From Bordetella genomosp. 5 (lineage in GTDB: Bacteria > Pseudomonadota > Gammaproteobacteria > Burkholderiales > Burkholderiaceae_B), in assembly GCF_002261475.1 (NCBI RefSeq), contig NZ_NEVN01000009.1, positions 426,176 through 490,175 on the forward strand: a stretch of DNA of 64,000 nucleotides, written 5' to 3'. The translations under genes and the position numbers were made by a program. Shown here in pieces: positions 17,681-27,662 of the stretch; within the stretch, counting starts at the first letter, position 1; every line of letters starts with the position of its first letter. The notes under the pieces are model-generated. The model was not told the DNA's origin and searched no databases. It saw only the letters and a program-made list of their open reading frames with translations.

Positions 17681-17695
17681 TTATCCACAATGTGG
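17681..17695. promoter_or_regulatory. Perfect DnaA-box 9-mer overlapping a short palindrome
   Basis: TTATCCACA at 17681-17689 is the strict DnaA consensus. It overlaps CCACAATGTGG (17685-17695), an 11-base palindrome that could instead be a regulator site, for example for IclR. One box alone does not make an origin. Confidence 0.4.
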
Positions 17696-17800
17696 TCATG
17701 GCGTTCACGATATAGCCAATTATTCCACAGTATCCTTCCCGGCCACACGATCTCGCGGCCGCGGCAGGCCGGCCCACCCCTCAGGCTACGATTACGCTTC

Positions 17801-20800
17801 ATGAGCTCCCATATCCGCATCGTTGGCGCCCGCCAGAACAACCTGAAGAACCTGGACCTGGAGATCGCCACCGGCGAGCTCGTGGTCGTGACCGGGGTCT
17901 CGGGGTCGGGCAAAAGTTCGCTCGCGTTCGACACCCTGTATGCCGAGGGCCAGCGCCGTTATGTCGAGACCTTCTCGCCCTACGCGCGGCAGTTCCTCGA
18001 CCGCATGGACAAGCCGCAGGTCGATCGCATCGAGGGCATCCTGCCCGCGATCGCCATCGACCAGACCAATCCGGTGCGCAGCTCGCGCAGCACGGTCGGC
18101 ACCATGACCGAGCTCAACGATCACCTCAAGCTGCTGTTCGCGCGCGGCGCCAAGCTGTATTGCCGCGGTTGCGGCAAGCTCGTGCGCCGCGACTCGCCCG
18201 AATCGATCTTTCACGCGCTCACGCACCGCGCCGCCGAGGCCGGCGATCCGCGCCTCGTGATCACTTTCCCGATCGCGGTGCCGGCCAACTTCTCCGAAGA
18301 TGAGGTGAAGGGCTTTCTCGAAGGCCAGGGCTACACGCGCGTGCACGCCGAAGACGCGGCGCCGGCGCGGGCCGCCGCTCCCGCCAAGGGCAAGGGCAAG
18401 AAGGCCGACAAGCAGGCCACCGAGGCCCGCCGCGTGCTGCACGTCGTGCAGGACCGGCTGCGCATGGGCAATGCCGAGCGCGACCGGGTCATGGAAGCGC
18501 TCGACACCGCGCTGCGCATGGGCGCCGGCCACCTCGCGATCCACGTGATGGACGACGACGGCGCCGACGCGGCCGTCTGGAAGTTCAGCGATCGGCTGCA
18601 CTGTGCCGATTGCGACATCGAATACAGCGATCCGCTGCCCAGCAGCTTTTCGTTCAACTCCCCGCTCGGCGCGTGCGAGAGCTGCCGCGGCTTCGGCCGC
18701 GTGATCGGCATCGATTACGGCCTGGTGATCCCCGACGAAAACAAGACCCTGCTCGAGGGCGCGGTCAAGCCCTGGCAGACGCCGTCGTTCAAGGAATGCC
18801 AGGACGACCTGGTGAAGTACGCGCCCAAGGCCGGCATTCCGCTCGGCGTGCCCTGGAAGGCGCTCACCGAAGAACAGCGTGAATGGGTCATCCGCGGCAC
18901 GCCCGACTGGAAGGGCGCCGACTCCGCCTGGAAAAACCAGTGGTACGGCGCGCGCCGCTTCTTCGACTGGCTCGAAACCAAGTCGTACAAGATGCACGTG
19001 CGCGTGCTGCTGTCCAAGTACCGCAGCTACACGCCCTGCCCCACCTGCAACGGCGCACGCCTCAAGCCCGATTCGCTGTTGTGGCGCCTGGGCAGCAAGG
19101 CCGAGGCCGATACGGTTCTGCCGCCCGATGACGGCCGCTATCGCCGCTTCATGCCGGCCGGCACCAACTGGTCGCGCGAACAGCTCGAGCAGCTCGATGG
19201 CCTGTCGCTGCACGACGTGATGCTGCTGCCGATCGAGCGCGTGCGAACATTCTTCGACACGCTGCGCTTCGAGGGCGCGCTCGACGCCGCCGCCGATCTG
19301 CTGCTCACCGAAGCGCGCGCGCGCCTCAAATTCCTGTGCGACGTGGGCCTCGGCTATCTCACGCTCGACCGCCAGAGCCGTACGCTGTCGGGCGGCGAGG
19401 TGCAGCGCATCAACCTCACCACCGCGCTGGGCACCTCGCTGGTCAATACGCTGTTCGTGCTCGACGAGCCGTCGATCGGCCTGCATCCGCGCGACATGCA
19501 TCGCGTGGTCGAGGTCATGCATCGCCTGCGCGACGCCGGCAACACGCTGGTGGTGGTCGAGCACGACCCGCAGGTCATGGTGGCGGCCGACCGCATCATC
19601 GATATCGGCCCGGGTCCGGGCGAGCGCGGCGGCCAGATCGTTTTCGACGGCACGCCGGCCCAGCTGCGCACGGCGCCCACGCTCACGGGCGACTATCTCG
19701 GCGCGCGCCAGCGCGTCGAAGCGCCGCGGCCCATGCCGGTGGCGGCCAACACGCCCAAGCTGTTGCTCGAAGGCGTACGGGCGCACAACCTGAAAAACGT
19801 CTCGATCGCGCTGCCGCTGGGCCGGCTGGTCTGCGTGACCGGCGTGTCGGGCTCGGGCAAGTCCACGCTGGTCCAGGACGTGCTGTATCCGGCGCTGCTC
19901 AAGCACCAGGGCAAGCCGTCCGAGAGCCCCGGGGAGTTCGATCGTCTGCTGGGCGCCGAGCAGATCGCCGAGGTCGTGATGGTCGACCAGACCCCGATCG
20001 GCAAGACCGCCCGCTCCAACCCGGCCAGCTACGTGGGCGCCTTCGACGCGATCCGCAAGCTGTTCGCCCAGGCCCCGGTGGCCAAGGAGCGCGGCTACAC
20101 CGCCGGCACGTTCAGTTTCAATAGTGGCGACGGCCGCTGCCCCACCTGCGGCGGCACCGGCTTCGAACACGTCGAGATGCAGTTCCTGTCCGACGTCTAC
20201 CTCCGCTGCCCCGACTGCGACGGCAAGCGCTTCCGCCCCGAAGTGCTCGAGGTCCGCATCGAACACCTGAACAAATCGGCTTCGATCGACCAGGTGCTCG
20301 AAATGACCGTGAGCGAAGCGGTCGAGTTCTTCCGTGGTCTGCGCGACGTGCAGACCGGCCTCGCGCCGCTGGCCGATGTCGGTCTCGAATACGTGCGGCT
20401 GGGCCAGCCCGTGCCCACGCTGTCGGGCGGCGAGGCGCAACGCCTCAAGCTCGCGGGCCATCTGGCCGAAGCGGCTCGCTCCGGCATTTCGACGGCCAAG
20501 GTGGCCAAGAAGGGCAGCCTGTTCCTGTTCGACGAGCCCACCACCGGTCTGCACTTCGACGATGTCGCGCGTCTGATGCGCGCGTTCCGCAAGCTGCTGG
20601 CGGCCGGCCACACGCTGCTGGTGATCGAGCACAACCTCGACGTGATCCGCGCGGCCGACTGGCTCATCGACCTGGGTCCGGACGGCGGCGACGCCGGTGG
20701 CGAACTGGTGGGCGTGGGCACGCCGCAAGACCTGATGGACAACCCGCGCTCCTACACCGGCGCCGCGTTGCGCGACTACGAGGTCAGCATCCTGCCGGCC

Positions 20801-23572
20801 GACGTGGTGGTGTCCAGCGACGCCGACCGCCAGGAGGCCGAGCAGGCCGGGCTGGTGGCGCGTGTCGCCGAGCCCGACGCCGACTACGGCACGCCGCTGC
20901 AATCGCACCTGCGCCATCGCCGCGAGGCCGCGCGCGCCATCGAAATCAAAAACGCCCGCGAGCACAACCTCAAAAACGTCAGCGTCGAGATTCCGCGCGA
21001 CAAGTTCACCGTGATCACGGGCGTGTCGGGCTCGGGCAAGTCCACCCTCGCCTTCGACATCCTGTTCAACGAAGGCCAGCGCCGCTACCTCGAATCGCTC
21101 AATGCCTACGCGCGCGCCATCGTGCAGCCCGCGGGCAAGCCCGACGTGGACGCGATCTTCGGCATTCCGCCCACGGTGGCGATCGAGCAGCGCACCAGCC
21201 GCGGCGGCCGCAAGTCGACCGTCGCCACGATGACCGAGATCCATCATTTCCTGCGGCTGCTTTACGTCAAGCTGGGCACGCAATACTGCCCCGACTGCAA
21301 CGTGCCGGTCGAGCCGCAGAACACCGACCAGATCGTGGCGCGCCTGATGCGCGAGCACAAAGGCACGCACATCGGCGTGCTGGCGCCGCTGGTCACCGCG
21401 CGCAAGGGCTACTACACCGACCTCGCGAAATGGGCGTCGGGCAAGGGCTACTCGCACCTGCGCGTCGACGGCGAATTCATTCCCGTGAGCCCGTGGCCCC
21501 GCCTCGACCGCTACAAGGAGCACACCATCGAACTGCCGGTGGCCGACGTGCTGGTCGACCCGGCCGACGAAGCCGGCCTGCGTGACGCCGTTCGCACCGC
21601 GCTCGAGTTCGGCCAGGGCACCATGAGCGTGCTCACCGACCTGACGCAGGGCGGCGGATCGCTCGAAGAGCGCCGCGACGGCGGCATTGCCGCCCAGGCC
21701 ACGCAGCAGCACTTCTCGGTCAAGCGCGCCTGCCCCTCGTGCGGCATCAGCTTCCCCGAGCCCGATCCGCGCCTGTTCTCCTACAACTCCAAGCACGGCT
21801 GGTGCACGGGCTGCTTCGGCACCGGGCTGCAGCTCAGCGGCTTCGACGAAGAGCAGACCGGCGAAGAAACCGCCTGGAACGCCTGGTACGAGGGCGATGC
21901 GCAGACCTGCAAGGTCTGCCATGGCCAGCGGCTCAACCGCACCGCGCTGGCCGTCCGCTGGCGCGATCGTTCCATCGCCGAGCTCGCGTCGCTGCCGGTG
22001 TCCGATGCCCACACGTTCTTCACGGGCCTCGTCACGCGTGGCCGCGAAGGCGAGATCGCGCGCGACATCCTGGCCGAGATCCGCGGCCGCCTCGACTTCA
22101 TGCAGGAAGTCGGCCTGAACTACCTGGCGCTGGACCGCGCGGCCCCCACCCTCTCGGGCGGCGAGGCGCAGCGCATCCGGCTCGCCGCGCAGCTGGGCTC
22201 CAATCTGCAGGGCGTGTGCTACGTGCTCGACGAACCCACGATCGGCCTGCATCCGCGCGACAACCGCATCCTGCTCGACGCGCTCGCGCGCCTCGAGGGC
22301 AACGGCAACACGCTGGTGGTGGTCGAGCACGACGACGACACCATCAAGCGCGCCTCGCACATCATCGACATCGGTCCGGGCGCGGGCATCCGCGGCGGCC
22401 GCGTCGTGGCCCAGGGCACGGCCGAAGACCTGATCGCCTCGCCCGAGTCCGTCACGGGCCGTTATCTGGCCAAGCCGCTCGCGCATCCGCTCGAAGGCCG
22501 CCGGCCGGTCACGGCCGACACGCCCATGATCGAAGTGAAGGGCGCGCACCTGCACAACCTGCGCAATGTCGATGCCCGCATTCCGGTCGGCCGCCTGTCG
22601 GTGGTCACCGGCGTGTCGGGGTCCGGCAAGTCGACGCTGGCGCGCGAGGTGCTGCTCGACAACCTGGTCCATGCGGTCTCGCAGGGCAAGGCGCCAGCCT
22701 GGAACGGCTGCGCCCGCATCAGCGGCTGGGAGGCCATCGACCGCGTGCTCGAGGTCGACCAGACCCCCATCGGCAAGACGCCGCGCTCCTGCCCCGCCAC
22801 GTATGTCGGCTTCTGGGACGACGTGCGCAAGCAATTCGCCGATACGCGCGAGGCCCGCATGCGCGGCTGGGGCGCGGCGCGCTTCTCGTTCAACACCGGC
22901 GACGGCCGCTGCCCGATCTGCGAAGGCCAGGGCATGCGCACCATCGAGATGAGCTTCCTGCCCGACGTCAAGGTGCCCTGCGATGCCTGCGGCGGCGCGC
23001 GCTTCAACGCCGACACGCTGAGCGTGCAGATGCGCGGCAAGAACGCGGGCGAGGTGCTCAAGCTCGAGGTCGACGATGCCCTCGAATACTTCGCGGCCCA
23101 TCCGAAGATCCACCGCCCGCTGCAGCTCATGCAGGACGTGGGTCTGGGCTACCTGACGCTCGGGCAGCCCTCGCCGACCCTGTCGGGCGGCGAGGCGCAG
23201 CGCATCAAGCTGGTCACCGAGCTCTCCAAGGCGCGCCTGACCGACGGCCTCATCAAGACCGGCCGCGCCTCGCGCATCCCGCACACGCTCTACGTGCTGG
23301 ACGAGCCCACGGTGGGCCTGTCGATGGCCGACGTCGAGAAGCTGATCCACGTGCTGCATCGCCTCGTCGAGGCGGGCAATACGGTGGTCGTGATCGAACA
23401 CAACCTCGACGTGATCGCCGAGGCCGACTGGCTGCTGGACCTCGGTCCCGAGGGCGGCACCGGCGGCGGCCAGCTGGTGGGCGAAGGCTCGCCCGAAGAC
23501 GTCATGGAAAAGGCGCCGGATTCGCATACGGGCCGTGTGCTCAAAGAGTTTCTGGCCGCTTCCTCTCAATGA
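17801..23572 (+). CDS. uvrA: Double-length UvrA (tandem UvrA halves, four ATPase modules)
   Basis: A 1923-residue protein, about twice the 940 residues of standard UvrA. Walker A motifs (GVSGSGKS) start at residues 32, 681, 1074 and 1604, each later followed by an LSGGE signature. Two complete UvrA units are therefore joined near residue 1050. Both halves carry CxxC zinc-finger pairs and the 'RRYVE/RRYLE' segment after the first Walker A. UvrA recognises DNA lesions as a dimer and loads UvrB, so a covalent dimer is plausible. Long UvrA proteins are annotated in other proteobacteria alongside a normal UvrA. The ATG at 17801 was chosen because homology begins there. It overlaps pabB by ATGA. 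Confidence 0.95.
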   Translation: MSSHIRIVGARQNNLKNLDLEIATGELVVVTGVSGSGKSSLAFDTLYAEGQRRYVETFSPYARQFLDRMDKPQVDRIEGILPAIAIDQTNPVRSSRSTVGTMTELNDHLKLLFARGAKLYCRGCGKLVRRDSPESIFHALTHRAAEAGDPRLVITFPIAVPANFSEDEVKGFLEGQGYTRVHAEDAAPARAAAPAKGKGKKADKQATEARRVLHVVQDRLRMGNAERDRVMEALDTALRMGAGHLAIHVMDDDGADAAVWKFSDRLHCADCDIEYSDPLPSSFSFNSPLGACESCRGFGRVIGIDYGLVIPDENKTLLEGAVKPWQTPSFKECQDDLVKYAPKAGIPLGVPWKALTEEQREWVIRGTPDWKGADSAWKNQWYGARRFFDWLETKSYKMHVRVLLSKYRSYTPCPTCNGARLKPDSLLWRLGSKAEADTVLPPDDGRYRRFMPAGTNWSREQLEQLDGLSLHDVMLLPIERVRTFFDTLRFEGALDAAADLLLTEARARLKFLCDVGLGYLTLDRQSRTLSGGEVQRINLTTALGTSLVNTLFVLDEPSIGLHPRDMHRVVEVMHRLRDAGNTLVVVEHDPQVMVAADRIIDIGPGPGERGGQIVFDGTPAQLRTAPTLTGDYLGARQRVEAPRPMPVAANTPKLLLEGVRAHNLKNVSIALPLGRLVCVTGVSGSGKSTLVQDVLYPALLKHQGKPSESPGEFDRLLGAEQIAEVVMVDQTPIGKTARSNPASYVGAFDAIRKLFAQAPVAKERGYTAGTFSFNSGDGRCPTCGGTGFEHVEMQFLSDVYLRCPDCDGKRFRPEVLEVRIEHLNKSASIDQVLEMTVSEAVEFFRGLRDVQTGLAPLADVGLEYVRLGQPVPTLSGGEAQRLKLAGHLAEAARSGISTAKVAKKGSLFLFDEPTTGLHFDDVARLMRAFRKLLAAGHTLLVIEHNLDVIRAADWLIDLGPDGGDAGGELVGVGTPQDLMDNPRSYTGAALRDYEVSILPADVVVSSDADRQEAEQAGLVARVAEPDADYGTPLQSHLRHRREAARAIEIKNAREHNLKNVSVEIPRDKFTVITGVSGSGKSTLAFDILFNEGQRRYLESLNAYARAIVQPAGKPDVDAIFGIPPTVAIEQRTSRGGRKSTVATMTEIHHFLRLLYVKLGTQYCPDCNVPVEPQNTDQIVARLMREHKGTHIGVLAPLVTARKGYYTDLAKWASGKGYSHLRVDGEFIPVSPWPRLDRYKEHTIELPVADVLVDPADEAGLRDAVRTALEFGQGTMSVLTDLTQGGGSLEERRDGGIAAQATQQHFSVKRACPSCGISFPEPDPRLFSYNSKHGWCTGCFGTGLQLSGFDEEQTGEETAWNAWYEGDAQTCKVCHGQRLNRTALAVRWRDRSIAELASLPVSDAHTFFTGLVTRGREGEIARDILAEIRGRLDFMQEVGLNYLALDRAAPTLSGGEAQRIRLAAQLGSNLQGVCYVLDEPTIGLHPRDNRILLDALARLEGNGNTLVVVEHDDDTIKRASHIIDIGPGAGIRGGRVVAQGTAEDLIASPESVTGRYLAKPLAHPLEGRRPVTADTPMIEVKGAHLHNLRNVDARIPVGRLSVVTGVSGSGKSTLAREVLLDNLVHAVSQGKAPAWNGCARISGWEAIDRVLEVDQTPIGKTPRSCPATYVGFWDDVRKQFADTREARMRGWGAARFSFNTGDGRCPICEGQGMRTIEMSFLPDVKVPCDACGGARFNADTLSVQMRGKNAGEVLKLEVDDALEYFAAHPKIHRPLQLMQDVGLGYLTLGQPSPTLSGGEAQRIKLVTELSKARLTDGLIKTGRASRIPHTLYVLDEPTVGLSMADVEKLIHVLHRLVEAGNTVVVIEHNLDVIAEADWLLDLGPEGGTGGGQLVGEGSPEDVMEKAPDSHTGRVLKEFLAASSQ

Positions 23573-24717
23573 CACAGTGCTGGTTTGAAGATCGGCTGGC
23601 CGGGCGCGCCTTGCGCCTGGCCGATCCGATCGCGCGCATCGAAGCGCGGCGGCGCGACGACCTGCCGCGCGTCTGGCACGAGATCGACGCCGCACGTGCG
23701 GCCGGCCATTGGGTCGCCCTGCTGCTGGACTACGAACTGGGCGAGTGGCTCGCGCCCGAGTCGCTGCTGCCCGCGCCCGACGGGCCCTGCCCGCCGCCGG
23801 CCGACGACGGCAGCGCGCGGCTGACCGCGCTGGTGTTCGGCCGCGCGGAACACGGCGCGTGCTGGCAGGCGCCGGCCCCGGCCGTGCCGGCGCGCGTGAC
23901 GTCGGTGCAGCCCCGGCTCGCACGCGACGACTACCTGGCGGCGATCTCGCGCATCCGCGCCCAGATCGCGGCCGGCGAGCAGTACCAGATCAACTACACC
24001 CAACCGCTGGCCGTGCGCGTCGACGGCGATCCCGCCGCGCTCTATCGCGATATCGCCGCCCGCCATCCGGTGCCGCACGCGGCCTACATCGAAGACGGCG
24101 CGCACACCGTGCTGTCGTTTTCGCCCGAGCTGTTCGTGGCGCGGCAGGGCGACCGCCTCGTCACCCGCCCCATGAAGGGCACGGCGCCGCGCTCTGCGGA
24201 TCCCGCCGAGGATGCGCGCCTGCGCGCCGCGCTGCTGGCCAGCGAGAAAGACCGCGCCGAGAATCTGATGATCGTGGATCTGCTGCGTAACGATCTGGGC
24301 CGGCTGGCCGAGCCCGGCTCGGTCACGGTGGATGCGCTGTTCACGCTGGAGCAGTACCCCTCGGTCTGGACCATGACGTCCACGGTGAGCGCGCATGTGC
24401 CGGACGCCGGCCTGGCCGACGTGCTGGCCGCCCTGTTTCCGTGCGGCTCGATCACGGGCGCGCCCAAGATCGCGGCCATGCGCCGCATCCGCCAGATGGA
24501 GATCGCGCCGCGCGGCCTTTATTGCGGCAGCGTGGGCTGGCTCGCGCCCGACGGCGACTTCTCGCTCAACGTGGCGATCCGCACGCTGGTGCTCGACGCG
24601 CAGGGCCGCGGCGTGTACAGCGTGGGCGGCGGCATCGTGCACGATTCCGACCCGGCGCTCGAATGGGAGGAATGCCACTGGAAAGCGCGTATTCTTGCGG
24701 AATCGCCCGCGCGCTGA
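23569..24717 (+). CDS. pabB: Aminodeoxychorismate synthase component I
   Basis: A 382-residue chorismate-binding enzyme that makes 4-amino-4-deoxychorismate for folate synthesis, using ammonia from a PabA partner not present here. Family blocks are 'AGEQYQINYTQPL', 'SFSPELFV', 'RPMKGT', 'KDRAENLMIVDLLRNDLG', 'PCGSITGAPK' and 'YSVGGGIV'. It is shorter than E. coli PabB because the N-terminal lobe is reduced. The start overlaps the uvrA stop (ATGA), and the aminotransferase-type lyase follows 26 bases later. Confidence 0.93.
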   Translation: MTQCWFEDRLAGRALRLADPIARIEARRRDDLPRVWHEIDAARAAGHWVALLLDYELGEWLAPESLLPAPDGPCPPPADDGSARLTALVFGRAEHGACWQAPAPAVPARVTSVQPRLARDDYLAAISRIRAQIAAGEQYQINYTQPLAVRVDGDPAALYRDIAARHPVPHAAYIEDGAHTVLSFSPELFVARQGDRLVTRPMKGTAPRSADPAEDARLRAALLASEKDRAENLMIVDLLRNDLGRLAEPGSVTVDALFTLEQYPSVWTMTSTVSAHVPDAGLADVLAALFPCGSITGAPKIAAMRRIRQMEIAPRGLYCGSVGWLAPDGDFSLNVAIRTLVLDAQGRGVYSVGGGIVHDSDPALEWEECHWKARILAESPAR

Positions 24718-24743
24718 CGCACCTCGTTCATCCGGAGCCGCCC

Positions 24744-25376
24744 ATGTCGCCCGAACTCATCGAAACCATCCTCGTCACCGCCACGCGCGACATGCCGCTG
24801 TTGCCGCGCCATCTGGTGCGCCTGGCGAGCAGCGCCCAGGACCTGGGCTACCGCTGCGACGAGATGGGCGTCGAGACCCAGGTGCGGGCCGCGGCCCGCG
24901 CGCTCACCGCCCCGGGGCCGCACCGCTTGCGCCTGCTGCTCGATCGGGCGGGCCAGTGCACCATCCAGACGGCGCCGCTCGCGCCGCTGCCGCTGGTGCA
25001 GGAAATCCTGATCGCGCCCGAAACGCTGAACGCCTCGGAGCCGCTGCTGCGCTACAAAACCACGCACCGGCCCTGGTACACCAAAACCATCGAGTGGCTG
25101 CCCTCGCATCCGCACATTTTCGATCTGGTCTATATCAATCAGCGCGGCGAGGTCTGTGAAGGCAGCCGCAGCAATGTGTATGTGCAACAGGGCGACCGCT
25201 GGTACACGCCTCCCGTCGACAGCGGTTGCCTGCCCGGCGTGCAACGCGCCGCGCTGCTCGATGCCAACGACGTGCACGAGCGCGTGCTGACCGTGCAGGA
25301 CCTGCGCGAAGCGCGCGCCCTGCGGCTCTCGAACGCGTTGCGAGGCTGGTTCGACGTGGTGCTGCGGGACGCCTGA
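24744..25376 (+). CDS. pabC: Aminodeoxychorismate lyase (class IV aminotransferase fold)
   Basis: A 210-residue PLP enzyme, shorter than the ~270 residues of E. coli PabC. The PLP lysine is K105 in 'LLRYKTTHRPWY', and the cofactor region 'EGSRSNVYV' is intact. This compact form resembles the C-terminal domain found in fused PabB-PabC proteins, here as a separate gene. It would release pyruvate from aminodeoxychorismate to give p-aminobenzoate. CGGAG lies seven bases before the ATG. The stop sits in a 14-base palindrome shared with the convergent tcdA gene. Confidence 0.9.
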   Translation: MSPELIETILVTATRDMPLLPRHLVRLASSAQDLGYRCDEMGVETQVRAAARALTAPGPHRLRLLLDRAGQCTIQTAPLAPLPLVQEILIAPETLNASEPLLRYKTTHRPWYTKTIEWLPSHPHIFDLVYINQRGEVCEGSRSNVYVQQGDRWYTPPVDSGCLPGVQRAALLDANDVHERVLTVQDLREARALRLSNALRGWFDVVLRDA

Positions 25377-25385
25377 GGCCTCAGG
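25372..25385. terminator. Perfect palindrome containing both convergent stop codons (pabC / tcdA)
   Basis: CCTGAGGCCTCAGG is a perfect 14-base palindrome. The pabC TGA (25374-25376) and the tcdA TGA (TCA at 25381-25383) lie in opposite arms. No T tract is present. Confidence 0.5.
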
Positions 25386-26262
25386 TGCCGGCGCCGGCCG
25401 CCTGGGCCAGGATGGTCTGCACCGCCTCGTTGGCGGCTGCCAGGCCCATCGCGGCCGTCACCATCACCACCGATCCATAACCGGCGCACGACAGACCCTG
25501 CGGCGCGGCGGGCCGCACATCGGCGCCCATGTCGTCTTCGGCCTCGCTCGCGCTCGTCCAGGCGGCGGGCAGGATGGCTGGTTGATCGAACCACAACGCC
25601 CGCACACCCATGCGCGGCACGCGCTTGAGCGCCCGGCCGTTCTGGTCGCTGGCGCGCGGAAAGCCATGCTCGCGGCGCAGCTTGTTGCGCAGCTTGGACA
25701 GCAGCGCGTCGTTCAGCGACTGCGACAGATCGCCCGCGCGCAGCGCCAGCGGATCGGTCTTGCCGCCCGCGCCGCCGCACAGCAGCATCGGAATGCCGCG
25801 CGCGCGGGCGTGCAGAATCATGGCAATCTTGGCGGCCGCCTGATCGGTGCAATCGATGATCATCGCGTAGTGGCCGGCGAGCAGCGTGGCGACGTTGGCC
25901 GGATCCACGAAATCGTCGATGCGGGTCACCACGCACTCGGGGTTGATCGCCGCGATGCGGTCTGCCATGGCCTCGACCTTGGCCTGGCCCAGCGTGCCGG
26001 TCAGCGCGTGGATCTGGCGGTTGACGTTGGACTCGGCGATGTGGTCCAGGTCGATCAGCGTGAGGGCGCCCACGCCGCAACGCGCCAGCGCCTCGGCCGT
26101 CCAGGAGCCGACGCCGCCCAGGCCCACCACGGCCACATGCGCGCCGCGCAGCCGTGCCGGGCCGTCCGGGCCATACAGCCGAGACAGCCCGCCGAAGCGG
26201 CGTTCGGCGTCGATGTCACAGGAGGCGGAGAGGTCGGGCGGGGCAATCGTCATGGGCGTCAT
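25381..26262 (-). CDS. tcdA: tRNA threonylcarbamoyladenosine dehydratase (ThiF/E1-like)
   Basis: A 293-residue E1-like ATPase of the TcdA (CsdL/YgdL) branch, which adenylates and cyclises t6A in tRNA at position 37. The nucleotide site is 'VVGLGGVGSWTAEALARCGVG' near residue 45, followed by 'LIDLDHIAESNVNRQIHA'. The central 'RVPRMGVRALWFDQP' and terminal 'GLAAANEAVQTI' blocks fit TcdA rather than MoeB/ThiF; the CxxC zinc site of those proteins is absent. The ATG at 26262 overlaps the nodT stop. A second t6A-pathway gene, tsaE, occurs at 47915. Confidence 0.9.
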   Translation of the reverse strand: MTPMTIAPPDLSASCDIDAERRFGGLSRLYGPDGPARLRGAHVAVVGLGGVGSWTAEALARCGVGALTLIDLDHIAESNVNRQIHALTGTLGQAKVEAMADRIAAINPECVVTRIDDFVDPANVATLLAGHYAMIIDCTDQAAAKIAMILHARARGIPMLLCGGAGGKTDPLALRAGDLSQSLNDALLSKLRNKLRREHGFPRASDQNGRALKRVPRMGVRALWFDQPAILPAAWTSASEAEDDMGADVRPAAPQGLSCAGYGSVVMVTAAMGLAAANEAVQTILAQAAGAGT

Positions 26263-27662
26263 TGTCCCACGGGCGGCGTGACCATGTCGCCGCCCAGCGC
26301 CTGGTAGATCGTGACCTGATTGAGCAGGCGATCGAGCGTGTTCTGGTCGCGCTCGACCTCGGCCAGCCGGCGCTGCTCCTGCGCGTCGAGCCAGAACCGC
26401 AGGGACACCGCGCCCGCGCGGTACCGCACCTCGTACAGGCTCTCGGCCTGACGCGCGGCCGCCAGCGCCGCCTCGAGCCGCTCGGCGCGCAGCGCGAGCT
26501 GGGTGCGCGCCGACAGGGCGTTCTCGACATCGGCCATGGCTTGGTAAAGCGCCTGGCGGAACTGCACCACGCGCACGGCGTACTCGGCCTCGGACACGCG
26601 GATCGACAGCCGCATCTGATTCCAGTTGAGGAACGGCAGGGTCAGCCCCGCCCCCAAGGTGGCCACCGGATTCTGCAGCAGGTTGCCGAGGGCCGTGCTG
26701 CCGGTGCCCAGCGCGCCCGTCAGCGTCAGCGGCGGATAGAAACTGGCCCGCGTCGCATCGGTCTGGGCCAGCGCCTGGCGCAGGCGGAATTCGGCCGCGC
26801 GCAGATCCGGCCGGCGGGCCAGCAGGTCCGCGGGCAGCCCCGCCGGCACGACCGGCAGCGTGGCGAGCGGCAGACGCGCCGGGTTCGCCATGACGCGGTC
26901 CGGCGGGCTGTCGAACAGGATCGTCAGGCCGTTGATGTACTCGACCCGCAACTGCACCAGGTCGGTCTGCGCGGCCTGCTGACTCGCGAGATTGCGCCGC
27001 GCCTCGGCCACCTCGAGCGCCGACGTGCCGCCGGCCTCGTACTGTGCCTGCACCAGATCCAGCGTGCGCTGCGCATAGGCGATGCTCTGCAGGCTGGTGG
27101 CGATGCGCTGGTTGATGAACGCGATGCGCCAATACAGCGTGGCGGTGGTCCCGATCAGGCTGAGCTCGGCGCTCGCCCGATCCTGCTCGGTGGCGGCCGC
27201 CTCCCATTCGGCGGCGTCGGTGAGGCTGTCGAGCCGGTTCCAGAGGTCGAGCTCGTAGCTCACCGTGAGCTGGGCGGTGTTGCTGCGCGAGATCACGCGG
27301 TCGCCGTCGAGCTGGCGCTGGCGCTGCACATCGACGCCGGCGCCGACGGTCGGAAACTGATCCGAACGCGCGAGACCCGCGCGCAGCTGCGCCTGTCGCA
27401 CCCGCAGCGCCGCGGCCGCGAGATCATTGTTGCGTTCGAGCGCGAGCGCCACCAGGTCCGTGAGCACGGGATCGTCGAAATGGCGCCACCAGAGCCCGCC
27501 CGCGCCGATGTCCTGTTGGGTCGCGTACTGCCAGGCCGGCGGCGTGGCGACGGCGGGACGCTGATAGTCGGTCTGCATGAGGCCGCAGCCCGACAACAGA
27601 AGCGGCACGGCCAGCAGGCCGGCGAGCACGGCGCGGCGCGCCGGTTGCATGGTGATCTTCAT
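26259..27662 (-). CDS. Outer-membrane efflux channel lipoprotein, NodT/TolC family
   Basis: A 467-residue RND/ABC-type outer-membrane factor. The lipoprotein signal ends at lipobox LLSGC with the acylated Cys at residue 26. Two internally similar OEP halves of coiled helices follow, each rich in Ala, Gln and Arg. It is the exit duct for the MacA-MacB pump encoded upstream, with an ATGA overlap to macB. A co-encoded NodT channel with MacAB is common outside the enterics, which use TolC. Confidence 0.93.
   Translation of the reverse strand: MKITMQPARRAVLAGLLAVPLLLSGCGLMQTDYQRPAVATPPAWQYATQQDIGAGGLWWRHFDDPVLTDLVALALERNNDLAAAALRVRQAQLRAGLARSDQFPTVGAGVDVQRQRQLDGDRVISRSNTAQLTVSYELDLWNRLDSLTDAAEWEAAATEQDRASAELSLIGTTATLYWRIAFINQRIATSLQSIAYAQRTLDLVQAQYEAGGTSALEVAEARRNLASQQAAQTDLVQLRVEYINGLTILFDSPPDRVMANPARLPLATLPVVPAGLPADLLARRPDLRAAEFRLRQALAQTDATRASFYPPLTLTGALGTGSTALGNLLQNPVATLGAGLTLPFLNWNQMRLSIRVSEAEYAVRVVQFRQALYQAMADVENALSARTQLALRAERLEAALAAARQAESLYEVRYRAGAVSLRFWLDAQEQRRLAEVERDQNTLDRLLNQVTIYQALGGDMVTPPVGQ

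Noticed and set aside
17681..17689. A replication origin marked by the DnaA box
   Set aside because: A single perfect 9-mer, no cluster of boxes, no dnaA, dnaN or parAB nearby.
17519..17800. A 94-codon N-terminal extension of uvrA
   Set aside because: UvrA homology begins at [14 protein letters not shown]; the extension is random and would cover the SOS-like box.
17792..23923. A 2043-codon open frame on the - strand opposite uvrA
   Set aside because: Composition is Ala/Arg/His/Val-rich with no motif. It mirrors the G/C-rich third positions of uvrA and is a shadow.
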